The notes beneath the pieces are model-generated. The model saw only the letters and a program-made list of their open reading frames with translations. It ran no database searches and was not told where the DNA came from. This document shows, in pieces, positions 49,852 through 63,600 of a stretch of 64,000 nt of DNA. The translations under genes and the position numbers were made by a program. Source of the stretch: Colius striatus (lineage: Eukaryota; Chordata; Aves; Coliiformes; Coliidae); NCBI RefSeq assembly GCF_028858725.1, contig NC_084781.1:4844513-4908512 (forward strand), given 5' to 3'. Numbering within the stretch: the stretch's first letter is position 1; every line of letters starts with the position of its first letter.

Positions 49852-52800
49852 ACCTTTGCTCAATGTTGCCTTTTCTCTGTGATAGGAATTATATACTTTG
49901 CCAGTCTACTTAAATTGGGATCTTGCTGACTCTAAACAAGAAAAGGAGTTTCATAGCATAAGAACCCTTATATACTTTGGTGCTGTGGGGGTCTTCAAGG
50001 AACACAAAGCCCTTCTGACAGTAAAGCTATGAAATACTGGCCTGCCTCCACACTCCTCTCCCACAGAGGGGAATTGTAAAGGAGGTAGCAGCATTAATTA
50101 TTGATTCCAAATAGAATTAACAAAGAAAGAACATTTACTACAGCTGATAAAATGTTCCATGCAAGATTTTTATCCTGAGGTCTGTATCAGAAACCAGACA
50201 ATAGCATACAGTCCCCTTCACTCCAAACAATATGTGATTATCTTGTTTCTCACGAGGCAGAAAGACCAGGGGGCTGCTCAGGATACAGCATGAGTTTCCA
50301 TCATGAGCCATGCCACTACCTGGGCCTCAGTGCTTGCTAGTGCAGCTGCAAACTGGCCACTCTTGAAGCAATGCTGCACCAGCAGAACTGACCAGATTCT
50401 CTCTACAGATAAAGGAACCCTCTGCTCAGAAGGCAGATGTAGGTGGGGCAGGGTTGAACAAGGCAGCTGAACATGAAAGCCTGTGCAGGCTTGTTGCTGG
50501 TCGGACAAGCACAACCATGTCCCGTTGGAGGAGAGGGAGTGGTGCTCAGGGCTGGATGTTGTGCTTTATTGAGCTTTCAGGAGCTGCCTTTTCCCTTTGC
50601 TACAGATTTGTAACAGCAAATTTCTGGGTATGACTGCATTTCAAGGCTGCACTGCATTCAGGCACAGTATTTCTCACTTTGGATTTCCTATTTAGCTCAG
50701 ATGGAGCTCTGCTTCCCAAGGCAAAGCCACTCTGGAGACCTCAGCCTCTACTCACTATGGACATCTCTGACCATGATAAGATTTTTTTCCCCATCCTCTT
50801 GGTGTCTAAGACCAGCACCTACATAAATATTATCAGTGCACATAAATTTACATAAATTAGCACCCCCATCTCAAATCTAGTCAAGCTCTAATCAGCAGAA
50901 AAGAACATAACAAAGCTAAATAACGCTGGATCGCATCAAAGCTCTGCAAGTCTTCCAATTCTGTTGAAGCTCTCTGGCTTACACCACCTGATGGCATAAT
51001 GCAAAGGTTCTCTCATTGCCTTGAGTCAGGATGTTTTATGATCTAGTTCTATTTATTTATACCCACAAACTAAACTAACCTGCGTTATAAATTATAGCAA
51101 AGGGAGCAGATATTTTTCTCCTTCTTCCAGAAAGCTTTACATTCATCAAAGTTAATTGTAATCGGCCTTTAGCTCCCATAAATAATCAGATATATTGCTG
51201 AGACACAGAATAAATACACCCAAATTATGCTAATGAGTAGGATTTGGAAAAAGTTGAATCAAAGTTTTGACACTGAATCACAACCAGCAGAAAACTGCCA
51301 GTTCTTAAAGCTCCCCTGTCTACGCTCATCACAAAGCTCGTGCAAGCAGGGAAGAGTACAAGCTTCATGGGTTGGGTGTTGGAAAGCAAATTAGCAAGGA
51401 TTTAGGTACAGGATAAGAAGAATATGGGCATCTGTGCTAGACATTATTTTATACTGCTCTCCTCCTCACAACCTTCCTGTTGCACAGTAAAGAGCAGCAG
51501 TAGTAATCTTGTTTGGGCTTTCTCCTCTTAGCCTGTATCTCCAAATACCAGCTCAGTTTCAGTCCATCTCTCCTGCTAAGATCTCCATTTTCCAGGTCAG
51601 CTCCCATTCTCTCTTAGGAAGTTTTAAAATGAAGATGAGTATCCAACAATGCCAGAGTAGTCTCCTCCCCTCTACATTTCAAAGGGCACAAATGGGATAT
51701 TTTTGGACTCAGTACTTGGAGATGAAGGCCTGTACTCCCCCAGTTCTTGCTGGCTGGGCAATAAAAACTACCAGTGCATCCTCCTGCTGACAGTGTTGAG
51801 AATTGCCCACGTAGACAAGATCACAAACAATCGCTGTGAAGCAGATGACGGGACTGTAATTTCATGTCTCACATTGTCAGGGAGTCACAGCAAACTCAAA
51901 AGTTGAGCCCAGAAGAAAGCAAGGAAAAAAGAAAGAGGAGGGAGTGTTCTGCGTCTGTGACAAAAATGGTTATTGAAGTGTCCCTGTGCCCCAGCAATAG
52001 GAAGTGTCTGCTTCTGATGAAACACTGAGGATTCAGAGTGTGCTGAGAAAAAGCAGGAGCACAATCAGGAAGGAATCCAGCTAACAAATGACATTGAGAA
52101 GAAAAGACCCTTCCAGGCACAGGAGGCAACAAGTTGCAGTTCTGATTGAACAGACTTGTTAATAAAAATACATTGAACAAAAAAACCCCCCAAACAAAAT
52201 AGAGAACAAATCCTTTCAAATAAGATTTCAGTCCTAACCTAAATCCATGGCTTTTTTAATGACTCCCTCTGTCCTTACTTGCTCAGCAGGACAGCTGAAG
52301 AAGAGAGATGTGAACAACACACTGAAGCATGTCATGCCCCTCCCCAGGTTTGACACACAGCCACATGTAGCTGGGGGGCAGAGGTGGGGAGAGGAAGCTG
52401 CAGAGGCTTTGAAACATCTTTCCCCTCCAGTTGCTTTAAAGTCACAGCTTGTTTTGCTGCCAGTGGAGATTCTGGAGCTAGTAACTCAGATTCTGGAGTT
52501 ATACCAGCTCCTCATCTGTGTATTGAACAGGCCAACACTAAGCTTCATCAGTACTCATTTGAGGTGCAGGACTTAACTGTCAGCTTTGGAAACGACCCTT
52601 CATGTCACATGTGGGGAGCATTAGAATTAGGCCATGAGGTGGGGCAAGGGAATTGCAAAAACACTGCAAGGAGCCATGAGAGAGGTGTAAATTGTGCAGG
52701 GCTGAAACTGCTTTAAGGGATACACCTCTGCTACCTGCTACTCTGAAGACATTGCACTCACAGGCGTGTGAGTCTCACTAATTCAGCGGTCTCGGGCTTA

Positions 52801-55800
52801 AGGTCTATCTGGGTTTCTCTCTGCCCATTCCCTTTTGTCCATCCTCTTTCCCAGTCTGACCCTTGGGGACATTCACCAGCAAACATCAGTGCCTACAGCC
52901 CACGGGATGAGCAGAGCAATGGAAATCCAAATGCATTACCAGATGATTCCTCTGTCCTTATGCTTTGGGAGGCTGTTTTTTGGCCTCTTACACGCTGGCA
53001 AGCCCTGGCTCTCCAGCATCCATTTGCCAACTGAGACCCATTTGCACACTGCTTCCCAAGAGAGCTCAATGGAGCTGAGACAGCATGCACAGCAGCAAGG
53101 TGAGAGGGAAAAAGCTGCTTGGTTTCAGAAAACTTTTGCTTCCTGCAATCCTTCACCCAGTGGGGAGGGATACTGCTGGGGTGGTCCTGTGCCAGCTCCC
53201 AGTGCTCCCATCTCACTGACACCCATTACAGCAAATCCCCAGATATCCTGCCCAAACCAGCACTGTCTCACACCATGGAGACTCCTGTTGTACAAAAGCT
53301 GCCTTGCCAACCTGTCCTTGCCTCACATTGCTGCTTGGACTGCTTTTTTGCTCCCTTCTTTGGTGCAGAAATGTGGTGAGCACCACTGGAGGGCCCACAA
53401 GTCGTTTGAAGGAGTCTATCCTATATTTGCCACCCCCTGGAGTTAAAATATAATGAGATCTATAAATAATAAATAAAACAGCAATTCTTTTTCATGTCCT
53501 TAGAAAGGCTATTCTCTAAGGCTACACAGCTTTTAGAATTGTTAATGGAAGTGCAAGGGGGGAGCTTGAGAGTTTTTCTTCTTGATTTCAAAGATAAACA
53601 CATGATTCATGGAGGTGAAGCTTTAAGAAATGAAAGAAAACCAACAAGGAAATGAAATCTGATGAAATCACCCTTTCAGTCTGGTGAAGAGGAAAGACAG
53701 AAGAAGAACAGTGGACTAAGTTTTGCTTGGAAACTCCTAAGAGGAACGTTGCCTTCAACCAGACAAACAGATCAAGCTTTTTACATTCATCTGTAGATGG
53801 CAATTTGAACAAGTCCTTTACATGCAACAGGGTGTATGAAAATATGAGCCCAGCATCTGACAGATCTACAAAGAGTGAGATTAAACAGGGAAGAGGAAAC
53901 TCATACACACCATTAGTTTGGTGTCTTGTGAGGTTTTCTGTGTTGGAGAAAGAAGGCAGATTGCCTCTAGGGTCATTCACTTCCATGTGCAGGGAAAGGG
54001 TATGACTAACACAAATCCCCCACATCTGAGAGTTGAATTTACTAGGTCAATTCAAGCAAAACAGTACTGATGAAACTAGCACATCTGATTTGAGGAAGGG
54101 CAAAAGAAAAGCTGATATCACACCCCTAGGTGTCTCAGCAAAGTCTGCTCTGCCTGCTTCCTTCCTAATGAGGCATTTTACAATGCTGATGAGGAAATTC
54201 CCTGGTGGAATGGAGGCGTTGGGGCGGGGACTGGGGATAGGCTGAAAGGTATATTCAGTAAGATGAAGGCAGACACACAGGAACAGGAGCAAAGGTGGAG
54301 AAACGGAAGGGAATTGAGTTGACTCGCTGTATTACACAGCCCTTGACATCTGCAATGTCTCTTTACTTCTATCAGCCCCGTGCTCCTCCCTAGAGAACAA
54401 GATAAACCAAAACACAGACATGTCTTTTACTTATCAGAACCTTTCTATTCAGTTACTCCTGGACCAGTACAGGGGTTGTTTTGCTTTTGTTTTCCCAAGC
54501 ATCAGAACAACACAGCTAATCCTACAGAATAATATTAATGTCACCAATATGCTTATGCACACGAGAGAATGCCAGCCCCTGTAACAGCAACACAGCCAAG
54601 GGGATCCAGTAACAGAACAAAAACAAGGATGGGAGCTTATTTTTGGGTTTGTTTTGTTTTTCTGTCATTTTATATCCATTTTTTAATGTACTATGTAAAA
54701 TAGAAATACAGTAGAATTCTTGAGCATCACCAAAGAAAGCCAGGCTCTGCTAAGGCCAAATACTAGAGAGAGACCCTGGCTTAAGTACCTGCTGTTCAGG
54801 CAGTTTGAAAACCAAACCTGAAGCTACGGCTTCCCTGTCAAACCCCAGCTAAGTGCTGTCCAAGCTGCCTGTCAGTCATGTTTGACTGTTTAATTATCTG
54901 TACAGTATCACTGTGATGGGGGAGAGAGCAAAACAAATCTCTTGCCTGGCTGGATGGGGTGGGCAGAGCAGAATCCCAGCGCTGCTGTCCCAGGACAGCC
55001 CTTCTGCACGGGCTGTGAATGATGAGCACAGAGCAGAGGCCTCGCTTCCAGCTGGCAAGCACTTGCATTTCTTCACACTTGAAAAGGCTTGAAACAAACA
55101 CAGAACAAGCAGAGTACCTGACATCTTGAAAACACTTCCCCACACAACTCTAATTAAGTGATTTTCTAGTGCTTCCACAGCCATACCTGGATGAGAACTC
55201 GAGTCCTGCACTCCCATTCTGAGACTGTATCTGTGGAATGAGTCATTTGCTGCCAATTCGGGAAAACCTGAGGTTGGCTTTTGAAGGCATGGAGTTTTCT
55301 TTCTTGAGTACTGCAGGAGCTGACAGGGGGGACTTGTCTCAAACAGAGCTCTGTGTGCACTTTGGGTTGCTAGGCAGGTTCTACTATCATTGCTCTGATA
55401 GTAGCTATCAGCCACCCTGCTCACAGCTGCATTGCTGAGAACACTTCTGTTCAAGTTCCCCTTTTGGGGCTCAGCCTCTCCTGGGCTGCACAACCAGTCC
55501 CTGCAGTCTGTGTCTTCATTTTTTACTTTTTTTTTTGTTTTTAAATCTCCTGTTACTGTTTCTTCTAAAAGCTCTGAGATGGTCCCCAGAGGCCATACAA
55601 GAAAACAGAAATTGAATGAAGATTAAAATGCTGATGTAGAGCTGCTGAAGCCCCTCAGGAGTTACACAAACATCTACTTGGAACGAGTCCCATCTGGATA
55701 ACAGCAAGGAATGTTCAAGAACAAACCTTGAAGGTTAGTTAACACACTAACTCCCTCTAGATCTCATGTCCTCTGTGACTTTCTCCCCTTCTCCCTGGCA

Positions 55801-58800
55801 TTAAGGAATGGCCTCGAGACCACGTGCAGTAAGGCTCTGAGAGTGGGCACAGGGCTTCAGGCAGGTGAGAGCTGCCCCTGCTCTGGGGGCTGTGTGAGGC
55901 CCTCGTGGGCTGAGATGCTCTTCCAGGGCATGACAGTATCTCATGCATGCCTGGCCTCCCTGAACAGAACTATTCTCAGAGGATGAAGGGTTAGAGCACA
56001 GCTAGTTCTTGTGTGGTTTGCCAGCTCCCTGCTTGACTCACCCAGTTTTCTTTGGATGGGGCACAGTGCTATGCTCCCTGCTTCTGCTGTGCTTCAGCCC
56101 TCTCTCCTATCTGTAGGCAACTCACTCTCTACTTCAACATATCCTCACATTCTCTTTTAATGCCTTTGTTTTTGCCATAGACTTTTATGTGTGTGTGCAC
56201 GTGTTAAATCTGGGCAGGAACGTGTTTGAACGTTTAGCCAGATTAGCTTGGGTTTTATTTATTCTTGCTAGAACATGCTCTTCAGCCCCTGGCTGACATT
56301 ATATTAATTGTTTCTGTTTCATTATCCTTACTTACAAGGAAGGGGCGTGTGTGAAATGAAGAAAGCCTTGCAATCGTGTTTTATCTCCCCTTTGATTCTT
56401 CACCAGCCTGTTCCAGCACCAATACCAGCTTTGAGCTGGTAACCCTGATGCTTCTTGCCCCATTATCTGGTCAACCCTCTCCAAGGGAATTTTCCTGCTT
56501 CTGAATTTATCCTCCTTTCCCTGGCCTGCCAAGGTCACCCTCCTGAGTGCCCACACTGTGGGCAAGGTACTTGACTCATACCTTTCTCTCTCCTAAAGCC
56601 TCCCAGTCCCAGCCCCCGAGGTTGCAATCATGGGGTCAGGTCTCTGCCAGGATGGCACAACTGCAGCAGCAGCACAGCCCTTCTCCAACAGGTTACTAAA
56701 TTCCTGTTCATCCCAAGCTTACAGATAAGAGGTGCTACTGTAGCTCTGATAGTGAGGGCAGGGAAGGAGAATGAGCGTGCCCTTCATCGGGGAGGGACAT
56801 GGGGGAGCCACAACCAGCTGTCTCCAAACTCTTGGTCTGTATACAAATACTCATGTTTATGAGGTCAGGGTAGCTGCTGGGGTGAATCTGGGGTGCAGCA
56901 GAGCTGCCCACAGCAGCAGCTCCCCTGTACCTCGCTTCTTTTTGGAGTAACCAGGTGCCTCTTGCTGCCTTTCTGCGCTGGCAGGTTATTTATATGCAAA
57001 TTTCTCCTCTGTGTTTGCTGCTTATAAACATGATAACAAAACCTTCCACGGAGATGGGATGTGGGAGAGGCCTTTTGATCCAGCCAGGAGAGTTAATACA
57101 GTATTATTCACAACCAATTAGACATTTTCAGACAGGGAAAGATAGCTACATACTGAGACACAGTTTGTTAAACTGAGATTGTGGCTGGGAGCTGGGGGAG
57201 GCAGAGGAGCAAAGCCCCAGAAATGAATTTGGCTACAATTAGACCCTATTGAAACACCAGCTCTTGCCCACCTCAGGATCAGGAGTAACACTTGCCTATT
57301 GCAGTGGTAAGAACTGCAGCTCTTGGATTGCTGCTCGATTCCTATAGTTTCTGCAGAAACTCTTGAGCTTAACTTACACTGTGACTTGGGACTGCAGTGA
57401 CATCAGCTGAGCCTTTCCTCTCCTACTCTGCTATGGGTGTCCCTCTCCCTTTCCTAGGATTTGACATCCTGTGTTCCCTCCTTGAAACTCTGCATCAGAA
57501 CCAAAGAAACACCTTCTCACTGATTTTTGTCTTTGTTGTCTGTGATGTGGTGTGTTACCCCAGTTTCTGGACCTTGTTTGAGACAGAGTGTTATCTAGCC
57601 AAGTGCATTTTCAGTTCAGTTACCTGGAGCTCTCTCCAGCATGGCAGCATCTGGCTGGAGGTACAGCTGCGTCCTCTCTCTGTGTATCTTTGCAAAATAA
57701 GCTTTGATTAACTGAAACACAGACATTTTAAGAAAGAGGAAGAGAAAAAAACTACTCCAAACAGGAGGGAAAGGTCAGCAGGAGAGTTCAGCTAAACACA
57801 GCAGCATTGGTGGCCAGCACATAGAACCAAGACTAAGCTCAGCATTTCTCCTTCTGACCAGCTACTCAAAGTGATGTCTTTAACAAGCACAATCCCTGCT
57901 CCTTCCCCCACCTCCATCCTCCTCCTAGCCCCATTTCCCACTCCCTTAAGCAAATACCTTCACCATGGGGATGGGACCTCGACAGTGCTTAAATAATCTC
58001 TTAGCCTGATTTTCTACCAGGAGAGGTCAGCAGCCCTCCTACAAAAATGAGCTTAGCTGTCCTGGCGTTACCTCCACCTCCATCCTGCTCATCCAAGCAC
58101 CTGCTTGGGCTCCATACCCCTACGGCCACATCGCCACTCAGCTCTGCCATGAGGCCAAATCCTTGGCCTGAGGGTTTGGAACAAAGATGTTGCCTGTAAT
58201 TTTTTGTCTGCTGGTTATAGTGAAACACTGGCAGAGGTTGATAAGCACTGAATCTGCCAACTCCAAGGAGGCTGAGTTGATCACTGCAGGATCCACCTAT
58301 CCTGCAGAAACCCTGTTTTCACTGTTGGTGTGAAGTTAGTCCCCCAGCCAGGCTCACATGAGTTGCTGCTTTGGTTTACTCATGTCTTGTACTCCCTCTG
58401 CTTCTTGGCTGCTGAGTTACTGATGTGTCTTCCAAAGACATAGGGCTGCCAAGCCCTAAGATACATGTTATAACATTTTTTTGGCATTTTGGAGCCTTTC
58501 TTATGGTCCAGAGAAGCAACCTGCAAACATGCACAAAGCCAAATCCTAGTTCCCCTTCAAAGCTCTCCTGCAAAAAGCCCTTGCAAAGAAATCAGTGAAG
58601 CTCTACCTGTAGCCTGTCAAGATAAACTACCCTTGCTCCTTGCCTCATTTCAGTCCATGTTCACTGATTATCTCCTGGCATGTTTAAACTGGGGCTTTCT
58701 ACTTTCTACCATCTTTCAGCAGCAGAGGGATTGAACTAGAGCTGAAGCTCTTAAACAAAACCTCTCTACGAGTAAGACTTTTATCTAATTTATGACAGCA

Positions 58801-61800
58801 ATCCCTTTAGAACAACACTGCCAGCTCTGATGGTACCAAGGTATAAATGGGCCCAAAATCTCTGTGTTCAGATCTTCCTCCCTTTTTAAAAAGAAATAAA
58901 TCCCTGCCTCATCAAAGCCAGGCATGTTCTTTGGGGACCACTCCAGGTTTCAAGCCTGCTTTAACACTTTAACTGATTATGATAAAGAGAAAGGACACAT
59001 GAATAACTACGGAAGGACCGATTTCACACAGATCTGTAAGAATCAAGTGGAGAAGGACAGCTGAGTCCTGAGGCCACCCAGCATGATTCAGAAAGCCCTT
59101 CCACCTTCAGCCCACGCTTTTTGGCAAAGGGAGAGCTTTAGGGTGGCAGACAGCGTCACAGGGAGACAGACAGAGATGTTGTATAGCCGCCTCTAGGTAC
59201 CTCTTTTCTCTGGAGCCACACAGAAGCAGAGAGCTCATGGCAGAAGGGACAGACTGCGGGGCAGATGAGCCTCCTCTCCAGGCTCTGGTATGACTCAGAG
59301 CCACAGACCTTTGACACCAGCGAAGGAAATGGATGAGGACCTCTGTCTGCTCTCAGAATTCACTCAGTGGATGCCAAGTGAACCACAGCAGGGCACAGCC
59401 AGGCAGAGGGAGCAGCCATCGAGTCTGACTATCTCCATTTGCTGTCCTGGTGAGCGACTTCCCCTGCAGAGATGGGGACTGTGATCTCCGGAGGAACCTG
59501 TCAGATAGCACTAGGATCTGTGTAGGGATTTATGCTGGCAGGGGGACAATATTTCACTTCTATGACACTTGCTTTCTTAATATTTTAATCACACTGTTAA
59601 CCTCGAGACTGGAGAGACAGAGGCGGCTGCCACCTTCCCTCTGTGCCCTGGCTGCCAGAGCCAGGCCGTGCAGCGAGGGCTGCGGCTCCCAGCCTGCCCA
59701 GCTCCCATCACCCCTTCTCCTCCGTGCTCATGGCTCAGAGAAGCAACACAAAAAGGAGAAGGAAAGTCAAGGACAAGGCAGCCAGGGCTGCAGGACTCCC
59801 TTCTGTACCTGCAGGTAGCTCAATGCCACAGCTCACTTGCTTTCCAGCCAGTCCCATGCTGCACTCTTACAAATGACTGACAATAAAGGCAAGAAATCCC
59901 CAATGTTCAACCCCTCATGCAAGATTCATAGGATCATTTATTGCCCAACAAACTCCCTGCTATTTCCAGTGACTTAGGAAATTTTTCTGTCCTTGATCTG
60001 TTTTCCTTTCTTCCCTAAGGTTACTTTAGCTTGGGAGCTTTTGGCCTTGTTTTAAATGTATTCTCCAGGTACGTACAAATCCCAGGGAAGTGCTTCCAAG
60101 AGATTTTCAAGATGCTTGTGGACATATCTACTATGGGATTGCATTTTTGTAGGGGCCTATATCTGATGAGTCAGATGATTGCTTCTAACCCAGGGTCCTG
60201 TGTTATATTAGCATAAGCTGCAAATTTAGATTGATGGTATCCAGGTGGTATGTTCATCTGATGCTCATTCTGTTCACAAGATTAATCAGACTGTCTCAGA
60301 GATGTATGAATGGATATGAAAGAGGAAGCCATTCCACAGCAGAGAAAAAAGAGAGATAACTACTAAATGCTTTCCTAATTCTGTGATTCAACAGAGAGAA
60401 TACTATAATGAACTGAGTTTTCCAAGTCTAACTTGCAGCTTAATAAAGTCCTTTCCAGGAAAAAGGAAGCCAGGACTTCTTTCAATAGGCTGTGCAGATC
60501 AGTAGCAGGTTGAGCCATGGCAAGCCCTAAGCAAGGGATATTGCAGAGCAAGTGGGAAGGCAATGGCAAGACATGCCAGGCTGCTCTTCAGTTTGGCAAA
60601 TGGGTTGTACCCAGCCCTGCATGACACAAGATGACAAGCAGGTGTCTGGTCATTCTCAAGAGACAATAAATCCTTCCTGACACTGACTGCACTCCTGCTT
60701 GTCACCAGTACATTTTGACAGGGAGAGAATTGAATAGTGTCACTAGTAGGCAGGGAAGAAATTATAAGGTTCATTTAGAAGACAGTAAAGAGGGAATTTT
60801 CAATTTCCTTTTCAAATCACAACATAATAATTCATAGTGGTTTCAACAGGGGATCAGAAGCCAAAGGGAGCTCACAGGATTTCAGCTCCACTGCTGGGAT
60901 GTGTGTCTGAGAGCAGCTTGGAGACCTCAGCGTTCAGAGGACCAGGCAAATGTAAGGCTTGGTGCACATCTTCAATACCTGTAAATTCCAGCTGAAGCTA
61001 TGGCTTATACTGAAGCACAGTACAAATGGATAAGGAAAAGACTTTTCCTTACGCATTTTAAGATAATGGGACATTGTGTCATCACTGGGAAACAAAGCCC
61101 TGACATGCCCAAGGCTTTATTGGTAATCTGAGTCAGTACAGCGATCTGATTCCATGTTGGGCCCAAGTTTAGAGTGAATATAAAATCAAGCTTCTGCACT
61201 GTATTTGCATATTTAGTCTACAAAAGCCCAGGAGCATGAGCATGCTCGCACACGGACAGTAGGGAGGACACACGTGACAGTTCTAGTGCCTTTTGGTTCC
61301 TTGTATGCGATTTCAGGAGCATTCCTGCAAAACTGGAGCAGACATTAGGCACGTGTCGTGTGCAAGCATCGATTCAAGGTCTTTCAGTCACTCTAGATTG
61401 GTATGCATGAGTGCAAACTGGAGAGGATCTGAATACATGCACATGCCAGAACTGTGGAGTCACGGGTGGAACAGGCACAGAAGCACAGTACGGCTCTGCA
61501 CAGCGCTAAGCAAAGTAATCACAGGCTTTCTCGGTTAACCACGTTCTTATTCTTCTTTCATTCACCACGTAAATAGCTACAAACTGGCCTCGCCTGGATG
61601 TACAGGGAGAAGATTGATGCAATCAACTTACATGAAATTAGTGACCAAAGAAGTAAGGGCAGTCTCCCGGTGTTTCATTGGGGATCTAATAACAATGCAT
61701 ATATAATCTATAGAGACATACATATACCATTTTCACACACATATATTTACAGTTATACCCATAGTTAGATGATTAAGAGCCATGAATGGTCTTGAAAGCT

Positions 61801-63329
61801 CTGCTTTGTTGTTATATTAGGAGTTTGCAGAGGATGCCAAAAGCTGATTGCTCCTACAATGCAACAGTTCCTGCTTGGATCAGAAAGGCCCACAAAATGT
61901 ATGAGCTGTTACTTACATCCATTGTGCAATCCCTACCCTTTTCATGTAGCTCATTTTGTATTAGTATATTTTTTCGTAATATGGACAAGAGTTTCATTTG
62001 CTAAAGCCAAGTGTTGCCACAGAAATCAATAGCATCATGATAAATTCTCTGTAGCTCAGGATCTGATTCCTAATCTTTTATCTGAATTACTGTATTGATC
62101 CGTGGAAGAAATGGATTGCAAATAAAAATACAAGACAATTCAATGTTATGCAATTAGCACTAAGCCTCAAGAAAGATGACTTAAAGACAAAGGGCAGAAC
62201 TCAGGATCAGCTTTTGTTACTACTTTTTAAAAAGGATACAAACCCTTACATTTCAGTGCTCAGGCCAGGCTCTAATTGGTGTATGCCAGCACAAAGCTTT
62301 CCTTATGAGAAAATAGTTCTTCTAATTATCCACTGGTGACTTCCTCTTTATCATCTGGAGCCATTTACTGTAGGAGGTAGATATTGCTCTGGTAAACCAG
62401 TAGCTTAGATCCTGTAAGGCTATTTCTCTGGGAAAATAGCCAGGCTTGAATACCAATTCTGTCATTAGAAGTCTGGAATAACTCCATTGACTTTAATGGC
62501 AATGGTTACATTTGGAATAACTTCATACAGTGAGTTCATCCAGCCTGAAATGCACATCGAGGACAGTATATTTCAGTCTCAACTAGAAGGACCTCTAGCA
62601 CAACACCGCTGGGAACAGCATGAGAGAACAGGGAGCACTTTGAACAATGTTTTGAGGTAGTGTGGCAAGAATGTTCCTGCCAAAAGACCCAGTTGCAAAT
62701 TAGTGCCATAAATCTCTACATTTGCTGGTATCATTATGGACTTGTGGATGTGGAAGGGAAAGAGAAAGGGCAATTAGATTTATTGCTTTGGCAGTAAGAG
62801 CAAGGCATCCACAAAAAGTAGAAATGTTTTGAGATAGATTAAGCTTGACCTTTAGGCTATGCTATTGAAACACACTTGGCTAATATTATCCTTTGACAGC
62901 ACTGGAGCAAAGTTGTACACAGGCCTTTATTTCCAATGCATAAGCCTCTAAGCCTGATAGCTCACTGTTAGCTGAGCTGTGGCCACAGGTCACTCTCAAA
63001 TCTCCATTTATGTCAGGTAATGCCACACATCATTGACTTCAATTGAGGAGACACTTATTAATAAGATTTAATGCACTGGATTGTAAGACTAGCAGGAAGA
63101 TCACCTATGTCATCATCGTGATCCAGAAAGCTGGAATAACTCAGTGTGGCACTACATAGTTTTTATGAGATGGTTGCCAGAGTTTTCAGTGTTAACAGCT
63201 TGCTTAGGACATTGAGGCTCTACTACAGGTCTGAGGATCTAAGACCCATATGGAAAATAATGTGAAGATTGCAAAGGCTTCTGTATTAGAAGAAATTAAA
63301 AATGTTAAGACTAGATTAGTTTGGGGAGG

Positions 63330-63600
63330 AGATGAATAAAGGGTGACATGATAAAGGCATGCAAGGTAACAAATGGCACAGAGCAGGTCAGCTGGAGGCT
63401 CCTGGTTTTACTTTTCATAATACAGGAATCCAATTAAATTAAAAGGCTATTCATTTAAAACTGATAAAAGGAGACACTCTCTTCACATGCAGTGCAATTA
63501 GGCAGTGAAACTCATGAGTACGAGCTATGACGGATGCAGAGAGTTTAGGATTGCCTCAAAAGAGGGAGCTTTCACAGAAGAATAGGCATCTTTAGCATTT
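63330..63600 (+). mobile_element. Ancient CR1/L3-like LINE 3' fragment
   Basis: Blocks in order resemble the 3' part of the reverse transcriptase frame of ancient CR1/L3 elements: GGGTGACATGATAAAGGC, CATAATACAGGAATCCAATT, AAATTAAAAGGC, TTTAAAACTGATAAAAGGAG, ACACTCTCTTCACATGCAGT and GCAGTGAAACTCATGAG. It is heavily mutated with small gaps and has no open frame, so it is much older than the two CR1 3' ends elsewhere in the window. Confidence 0.6.

Noticed and set aside
52835..53446. 203-codon open frame on +
   Set aside because: It has low-complexity composition, no domain, and overlapping open frames on the other strand.
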